DNA of 9,214 nucleotides from an uncultured Oscillospiraceae bacterium (lineage in GTDB: Bacteria; Bacillota_A; Clostridia; Oscillospirales; Oscillospiraceae). Both the position numbers and the translations under genes were made by a program. Positions 5,747-9,214 of this stretch are shown one piece after another. A model generated the notes under the pieces. The model was not told the origin of the DNA and did not search any database. It was given only the letters and a program-made list of their open reading frames with translations. Positions within the stretch are counted from its first letter, which is position 1. Each line of letters opens with the position of its first letter. The stretch is taken from the NCBI GenBank assembly GCA_947631215.1, contig CANRKN010000082.1, forward strand, positions 1 to 9,214, given 5' to 3'.

Positions 5747-7051
5747 ATGGACTATAAGAACAACGCCAACGGCTGGTATACCCCCGCCCCCACCGTGCCC
5801 CCGGCCCCGGTCCGGGACCCGATAGAGGAAGCCCGGGCGGCCCGGCGCACCCGCAGGACGAAGGTGGCGGCGCTCGGCATATGCGCGGTGCTGGTATGCG
5901 CGGCGGCGGCATTGGCGGCGCTGCACACGTTGGACCGGGCGCGTCAGTGGGGTGCGGCGGCGGAGGCGCCCTTTGGGGAGGGCCTGTTCGACTTCGGCGG
6001 CTCCCAGGCGGAACAGTACGACGACTTCCGGGAGTATTTTGAAAACTACTTCACCCCTGCCGAGGAGATCAGCATGCCCACCGCCGATGCGGCGGAGGGC
6101 ATGACGCTGAAGCTCTGGCCCAGCCAGGGGGAGGAGCTGTCCCTGCAGGAGATATACGAGCAGGTGAGCCCCGCCGTGGTGGGCATCACCGCCCAATTGG
6201 ATGACTTTGGCTACAGCTGGGGCACCGGCGTTGTGTTCGACCCGGAGGGGTATATCATCACCAACACCCATATCCTCCAGGGCTGCTCCGGCGCCACGGT
6301 GGAGTTTGCCGACGGCCGGGAATATGAGGCGAAGCTGGTTGGCGCGGACGAGGCCAGCGACATCGCCGTGATCGTCATCGACGCGGAGGAGGAGCTCCCC
6401 TATGCCCGGTTCGGCCGGTCCGGCAGCCTGCGGGTGGGGGACGAGGTGGTGGCTATCGGCAACCCCCTGAGCTCCAACTACTCCGGCACTATGACCAACG
6501 GCATCATCTCCGCCATCGACAGGAACATATATAACCAGGGCCACACCATGACCATGCTCCAGACCAACGCCGCCCTGAACGAGGGCAACTCCGGCGGGCC
6601 CCTCATCAACGCCCGGGGCCAGATCGTGGGCATCACCAATATGAAGATCATGTACGCCTACATGGCCAACGTGGAGGGCATCGGCTTCGCCGTCCCCTCG
6701 TCGGTGGTCAAGGAGGTGGCCGACCAGCTCATGGCCAAGGGCTACGTCTCCGGCGAGCCCACCATCGGCATCATAGCCGGCTCCGTGAGCCAGGAGGCCA
6801 TGGACCTGTACGGCCTGCCCGAGGGGGTGTATGTGTCCCAGGTCAACGAGGGCTCCGACGCCCTGGTAAAAGGTCTTCAGGAGGGGGACGTGATCACCGC
6901 CGTCAACGGCACCCACGTAAGCTCCGTGGCGGAGGTCAACTTCATCAAGGAGGGCTTCGCCGTGGGCGACAGCCTGACCCTCACCGTCTACCGGGACGGG
7001 GAGAGCTTCGAGCTGGAGATAGAGCTTGTGGATAACGGCGCCGTGCGGTGA
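5747..7051 (+). CDS. membrane-anchored HtrA/DegP-like serine protease with one PDZ domain
   Basis: Trypsin-fold protease for envelope protein quality control, 434 aa. A proline-rich, basic cytoplasmic N-terminus (1-38) precedes one membrane helix (about 39-60), then an acidic linker (about 72-130). The protease domain has the full triad: His175 in TNTHIL, Asp205 in ASDIAV and Ser282 in GNSGGPL. A C-terminal PDZ domain (about 340-428) has PEGVYVSQV, GLQEGDVITAVNG and a TVYRDG strand. This is the anchored, single-PDZ layout common in Firmicutes. ATG 5747 has GGAGGAG at 5735-5741. It is probably the third gene of the operon and a likely target of the adjacent two-component system, as htrA is for CssRS; that link is inferred from order alone. 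Confidence 0.96.
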   Translation: MDYKNNANGWYTPAPTVPPAPVRDPIEEARAARRTRRTKVAALGICAVLVCAAAALAALHTLDRARQWGAAAEAPFGEGLFDFGGSQAEQYDDFREYFENYFTPAEEISMPTADAAEGMTLKLWPSQGEELSLQEIYEQVSPAVVGITAQLDDFGYSWGTGVVFDPEGYIITNTHILQGCSGATVEFADGREYEAKLVGADEASDIAVIVIDAEEELPYARFGRSGSLRVGDEVVAIGNPLSSNYSGTMTNGIISAIDRNIYNQGHTMTMLQTNAALNEGNSGGPLINARGQIVGITNMKIMYAYMANVEGIGFAVPSSVVKEVADQLMAKGYVSGEPTIGIIAGSVSQEAMDLYGLPEGVYVSQVNEGSDALVKGLQEGDVITAVNGTHVSSVAEVNFIKEGFAVGDSLTLTVYRDGESFELEIELVDNGAVR

Positions 7052-7063
7052 CGCGGAATACCG

Positions 7064-7092
7064 TTGATTTTATTCCGACCATATGGTATAGT
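7064..7092 (+). promoter_or_regulatory. promoter of the double-glycine peptide gene
   Basis: TTGATT (7064-7069), 17 bases, then TATAGT (7087-7092, 5 of 6) form a good sigma-A-like promoter only 13 bases after the protease stop. Initiation near 7099 gives a leader of about 120 bases. The peptide gene can therefore be expressed apart from the protease operon. Confidence 0.65.
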
Positions 7093-7105
7093 AAAAACAA
7101 GAAAA

Positions 7106-7168
7106 GGCCGGCGGGAAAAATTTTTTCAGTTTTTTAAAAATTTTTTAGCCCTTTTGGGCTGCCCGGCC
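7106..7168 (+). other. structured, AT-rich leader of the peptide mRNA
   Basis: An outer GGCCGG/CCGGCC clamp (7106-7111 with 7163-7168) encloses two possible arms. One is a nearly pure A-T helix from A5T6 at 7116-7126 with A5T6 at 7136-7146. The other is an AGCCC/GGGCT hairpin with a TTTT loop (7147-7160). GGG at 7113-7115 could instead pair with CCC at 7149-7151, which would exclude the small hairpin. It matches no riboswitch class I know. The base-pairing is visible; any switching or thermosensing is inferred. Confidence 0.45.
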
Positions 7169-7221
7169 GTATAAAGAAGTGAAAAACATCCAGCCAATGG
7201 AATTTGAAAGGAGATACTCCC

Positions 7222-7413
7222 ATGAAGCCCGAAGATAAGAACCTGGACAAAGCCCTGAACGAAGACGAACTGGACGCCGTTTCCGGCGGCGTGTTTGGGA
7301 AGGCCAACGTCGATCCCAGCTCCAGCGGCGGTTCCACCCTGGCATCCAGCATCAGAGTCGCCTCCGTGCAGAACAACAACGGCTCCGACGCCTGGGCCCC
7401 GAACAACAAGTAA
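7222..7413 (+). CDS. double-glycine leader peptide precursor (bacteriocin- or RiPP-like)
   Basis: Small precursor of 63 aa. ATG 7222 has AAAGGAG 8 bases upstream; a TTG at 7204 in the same frame has no such site. Residues 1-23 have the features of a double-glycine leader: acidic and helical with LNEDELDAVSGG, cleaved after Gly23 by C39-type peptidase transporters in characterised systems. The predicted 40-residue core (24-63) is rich in Ser, Asn and Gly (SSSGGS, then QNNNGSD), has one Trp, no Cys and ends in PNNK. Lack of Cys argues against lanthipeptides and thioether products; it also lacks the hydrophobic helix usual in class II bacteriocins. No exporter, immunity or modifying gene is visible in the window. 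It could be a bacteriocin, a signalling peptide or an exported peptide of unknown role. It has its own promoter and terminator. Confidence 0.8.
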   Translation: MKPEDKNLDKALNEDELDAVSGGVFGKANVDPSSSGGSTLASSIRVASVQNNNGSDAWAPNNK

Positions 7414-7423
7414 ACATCCGCGC

Positions 7424-7459
7424 AAAAAAGGGCGGGGCCATGTGGCCCCGCCCTTTTGC
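7424..7459. terminator. bidirectional intrinsic terminator
   Basis: A stem of about 14 bp or more (7426-7439 with 7444-7457) has a 4-base loop, with GGGCGGGGCC at its core. The + strand side ends in TTTT and the minus side in TTTTTT. It follows the peptide stop by 10 bases and lies 13 bases beyond the end of the minus-strand reading frame at 7472, so it suits both convergent units. Confidence 0.9.
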
Positions 7460-7471
7460 CGCTGTTTTAGT

Positions 7472-7633
7472 TTACATAATGTGTTCTTCCACGAAGTCGT
7501 CCCGGACGCGCATGCCCATATCCTCCCGGGTGCCGGTGGGATACTTGGCGATGCCGGTGCTGTCATACTTGCTGACGAGCCTGCTCTCCGGGTCCAGCCG
7601 CGGATTGCTCCCTGTGACGTCAGGGCCGTGCCT
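7472..7633 (-). other. in-frame coding-like continuation after a TGA
   Basis: Directly after the TGA that ends the 37-codon ORF, the same frame stays open for 53 codons to a TAA at 7472-7474. The residues look like a real protein (ESRLVSKYDSTGIAKYPTG, then REDMGMRVRDDFVEEHIM), with GC-rich third positions, and they stop just before a terminator. No ATG, GTG or TTG start with a ribosome site opens this part alone. It may be the severed C-terminal half of a 91-codon gene broken by a nonsense change, a readthrough extension or a base-call error. I do not recognise the family. Confidence 0.45.
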
Positions 7634-7747
7634 TCAATCCTGGGAGCCCTTCTGGCTGCCGGAGCCGCTCTTGCCGTTCTGGTCCTGGCCGTTCTGGTTT
7701 TTCTCCTTGCTGCTGCCGCCGGCGTTTTTCTTGCTGTTCTTGGACAT
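7634..7747 (-). CDS. 37-residue hydrophilic protein, small acid-soluble spore protein-like in character
   Basis: ATG 7747 follows a near-perfect Shine-Dalgarno, GGGAGGTGAT (7753-7762), and the ORF ends at TGA 7634-7636. The product starts MSKNSKKNAGG and consists almost wholly of Lys, Asn, Gln, Gly, Ser and Asp, with no hydrophobic core. That composition, the size and the sigma-G-like promoter directly upstream suggest a forespore-expressed minor spore protein of the SspN/SspO kind. The likeness is compositional, not an identified homology. The gene may be longer, since the frame continues past the TGA (7472-7633); TGA is used as a stop by other genes here. A broken gene is the main alternative. 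Confidence 0.55.
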   Translation of the reverse strand: MSKNSKKNAGGSSKEKNQNGQDQNGKSGSGSQKGSQD

Positions 7748-7765
7748 GAAATATCACCTCCCGGA

Positions 7766-7795
7766 TAGTATGGCCCGATTGGTGCCGGTTCATGC
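7766..7795 (-). promoter_or_regulatory. forespore sigma-G-like promoter
   Basis: On the minus strand GCATG (7791-7795), 18 bases and CATACTA (7766-7772) match the Bacillus sigma-G consensus (GHATR, 17-18, CATWHTA) at every position. Initiation near 7759 would leave a leader of about 12 bases that keeps AGGTGAT of the ribosome site. This short leader is the one weak point. Confidence 0.6.
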
Positions 7796-7860
7796 GCGGG
7801 GCGGAGAGATCATTCTTTCCGGCGGCGATGAAAAAATTGGGGAGAGCGGGGGATTTTTCC

Positions 7861-7889
7861 TTGACAATTTGCAACGATTGAAGTTAAAT
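7861..7889 (+). promoter_or_regulatory. ppdK: upstream promoter of ppdK
   Basis: A perfect TTGACA at 7861-7866 is followed after 17 bases by TTAAAT (7884-7889, 4 of 6). Initiation near 7896 gives a leader of about 93 bases in which I see no riboswitch or terminator. Confidence 0.55.
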
Positions 7890-7928
7890 AATAATGTATT
7901 TCATAATGGGCGGATGATGGGCATTGCC

Positions 7929-7958
7929 TTGACCGCTCTTTACAAAAGTCAATAAAAT
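7929..7958 (+). promoter_or_regulatory. ppdK: second promoter of ppdK
   Basis: TTGACC (7929-7934, 5 of 6), 18 bases, then TAAAAT (7953-7958, 5 of 6). Initiation near 7965 leaves a short leader with AGGAGG at 7973-7978. Both ppdK promoters are consensus predictions and may act in tandem. Confidence 0.55.
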
Positions 7959-7988
7959 ACCATAGGTATAAAAGGAGGAAATCCCAGC

Positions 7989-9214
7989 ATGAAGTATGTC
8001 TATCTGTTCTCGGAAGGCAACGCCAATATGCGTGAGCTTCTGGGCGGCAAGGGCGCGAACCTGGCCGAGATGACCAACATCGGCATGCCCGTTCCCCAGG
8101 GCTTCACCATCACCACCGAGGCCTGCACCCGTTACTATGACGACGGCAAGCAGATCGGCGAGGATATCCAGGCGCAGATCATGGAGTATATCGCCAAGCT
8201 GGAGGAGATCACCGGCAAGAAGTTCGGCGACGCCGAGAACCCCCTGCTGGTCTCCGTCCGTTCCGGCGCCCGCGCCTCCATGCCCGGCATGATGGACACC
8301 ATCCTGAACCTGGGCCTGAACGAGACCGTGGTGGACGTGCTTGCCCGCAAGTCCGGCAACCCCCGCTGGGCCTGGGACTGCTATCGCCGGTTCATCCAGA
8401 TGTATTCCGACGTGGTCATGGAAGTGGGCAAGAAGTACTTTGAGCAGCTCATCGACCAGATGAAGGAAAAGCGCGGCGTCACCCAGGACGTGGAGCTGAC
8501 CGCCGACGACCTGAAGGAGCTGGCCGAGCAGTTCAAGGGCGAGTATAAGGACAAGGTCGGCACCGAGTTCCCCACCGACCCCGTGGAGCAGCTGATGGGT
8601 GCCATCAAGGCCGTGTTCCGCTCCTGGGACAACCCCCGCGCCAACGTCTATCGCCGCGACAACGACATCCCCTATTCCTGGGGCACCGCCGTCAACGTCC
8701 AGTCCATGGCCTTCGGCAACATGGGCGACGACTGCGGCACCGGCGTGGCGTTCACCCGTGACCCCGCCACCGGCGAGAAGCACCTGATGGGCGAGTTTTT
8801 GACCAACGCCCAGGGCGAGGACGTGGTGGCCGGCGTGCGCACCCCCATGCCCATCAGCCAGATGGCCGAGAAGTTCCCCGAGGCGTTCGCCCAGTTCCAG
8901 AAGGTCTGCGCCACCCTGGAGGACCACTATCACGACATGCAGGACATGGAGTTCACCGTCGAGCACGGCAAGCTCTATATGCTCCAGACCCGTAACGGCA
9001 AGCGCACCCCCGCCGCCGCCCTGAAGATCGCCTGCGATCTGGTGGACGAGGGCCGCATCGACGAGAAGCAGGCCGTGGCCATGATCGAGCCCCGGTCTCT
9101 GGACACCATGCTCCATCCCCAGTTCGACGCCGAGGCCCTGAAGAAGGCCCCCGTGCTGGCCACCGCTCTGGCCGCCTCTCCCGGCGCCGCCTCCGGCAAG
9201 ATCGTCTTCTCCGC
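7989..9214 (+). CDS. ppdK: pyruvate phosphate dikinase, N-terminal part (runs off the window)
   Basis: Cytoplasmic enzyme that interconverts pyruvate, ATP and phosphate with PEP, AMP and pyrophosphate. In anaerobes it often works in glycolysis, making ATP from PEP. ATG 7989 has AGGAGG 10 bases upstream. The first 408 of roughly 875 residues are present. The ATP-grasp domain is nearly complete: GGKGANLAEM (19-28), SVRSGARASMPGMMDT (89-104), the insert around 150-200, WGTAVNVQ, GTGVAFTRDP (250-259), and MEFTVE (320-325) with MLQTRNG (331-337). These correspond to the known nucleotide-binding Lys, Arg, Glu, Gln and Arg of the Clostridium symbiosum enzyme. The sequence ends in ASPGAASGKIVF, the start of the phosphohistidine swivel domain, so the catalytic His and the pyruvate/PEP barrel lie beyond the window. 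Confidence 0.97.
   Translation, partial: MKYVYLFSEGNANMRELLGGKGANLAEMTNIGMPVPQGFTITTEACTRYYDDGKQIGEDIQAQIMEYIAKLEEITGKKFGDAENPLLVSVRSGARASMPGMMDTILNLGLNETVVDVLARKSGNPRWAWDCYRRFIQMYSDVVMEVGKKYFEQLIDQMKEKRGVTQDVELTADDLKELAEQFKGEYKDKVGTEFPTDPVEQLMGAIKAVFRSWDNPRANVYRRDNDIPYSWGTAVNVQSMAFGNMGDDCGTGVAFTRDPATGEKHLMGEFLTNAQGEDVVAGVRTPMPISQMAEKFPEAFAQFQKVCATLEDHYHDMQDMEFTVEHGKLYMLQTRNGKRTPAAALKIACDLVDEGRIDEKQAVAMIEPRSLDTMLHPQFDAEALKKAPVLATALAASPGAASGKIVFS

Noticed and set aside
5576..6916. 446-codon minus strand open frame
   Set aside because: It is antisense to the protease with its intact catalytic triad; low-complexity His/Gly/Val/Ala composition.
7054..7077. 7-bp inverted repeat after the protease gene as its terminator
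   Set aside because: The loop is 10 bases, no T-run follows, and the repeat contains the -35 box of the next promoter. I see no convincing terminator for the protease operon.
7609..7636. TGA at 7634-7636 as a selenocysteine codon with a SECIS-like hairpin (CCCTG/CAGGG, 9 bases on)
   Set aside because: The stem is only 5 bp, the loop ACGTCA lacks the early G expected in bacterial SECIS loops, and the codon sits at the end of a low-complexity tail with no redox motif.
7865..7885. cre-like or Rex-like site in the ppdK promoter (TTGCAACGATTGAA region)
   Set aside because: The spacing of the conserved CG relative to the TG and CA arms does not fit cre, and the inverted repeat for Rex is absent.
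7884..9116. 410-codon minus strand open frame
   Set aside because: It is antisense to ppdK, whose nucleotide-binding motifs are unmistakable.
1..9214. CRISPR array, tRNA/rRNA genes, insertion sequences, phage genes
   Set aside because: I found no regular repeat-spacer pattern, no tRNA or rRNA-like stretch, and no transposase, integrase or phage motif on either strand.

Overview
The window looks like chromosome from a GC-rich, probably spore-forming clostridial Firmicute, for example an Oscillospiraceae-type gut anaerobe. This is inferred from strong AGGAGG ribosome-binding sites, GC-rich third codon positions, Clostridium-type pyruvate phosphate dikinase, an OmpR-family system paired with HtrA, and one promoter that fits the forespore sigma-G consensus. 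No taxonomy search was possible.

Left part (1-3445): after the tail of an unidentified + strand gene and a strong hairpin, everything is on the minus strand. Read 5'->3' on that strand it is an amino-acid-type ABC importer: promoter (3417-3445), secreted substrate-binding protein (2564-3373), a hairpin, permease (1798-2484), ATPase (1002-1787), an intrinsic terminator (925-953), then a second substrate-binding protein (114-905). This second one is the most striking object in the window. It is a lipoprotein whose SBP_bac_3 fold is written in circularly permuted order: the normal C-terminal segment sits at the N-terminus and the protein stops where that segment would normally begin. Its neighbour in the same cluster has the normal order and serves as an internal reference.

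Middle (3446-7051): divergent from the transporter, a compact + strand operon encodes a response regulator, a sensor histidine kinase and a membrane-anchored HtrA/DegP-like serine protease with one PDZ domain. This layout resembles CssRS-HtrA envelope-stress modules. The divergent promoter region holds an imperfect direct repeat that could be a shared regulator site.

Right part (7052-9214): a promoter and an unusual AT-rich structured leader precede a 63-residue peptide with a textbook double-glycine leader, which has no exporter or modifying enzyme nearby. Convergent to it, across a bidirectional terminator, is a 37-codon hydrophilic ORF behind a sigma-G-like promoter. It resembles minor small acid-soluble spore proteins in character and is followed in the same frame, past one TGA, by 53 more coding-like codons. 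Last comes the 5' part of ppdK, which runs off the window.
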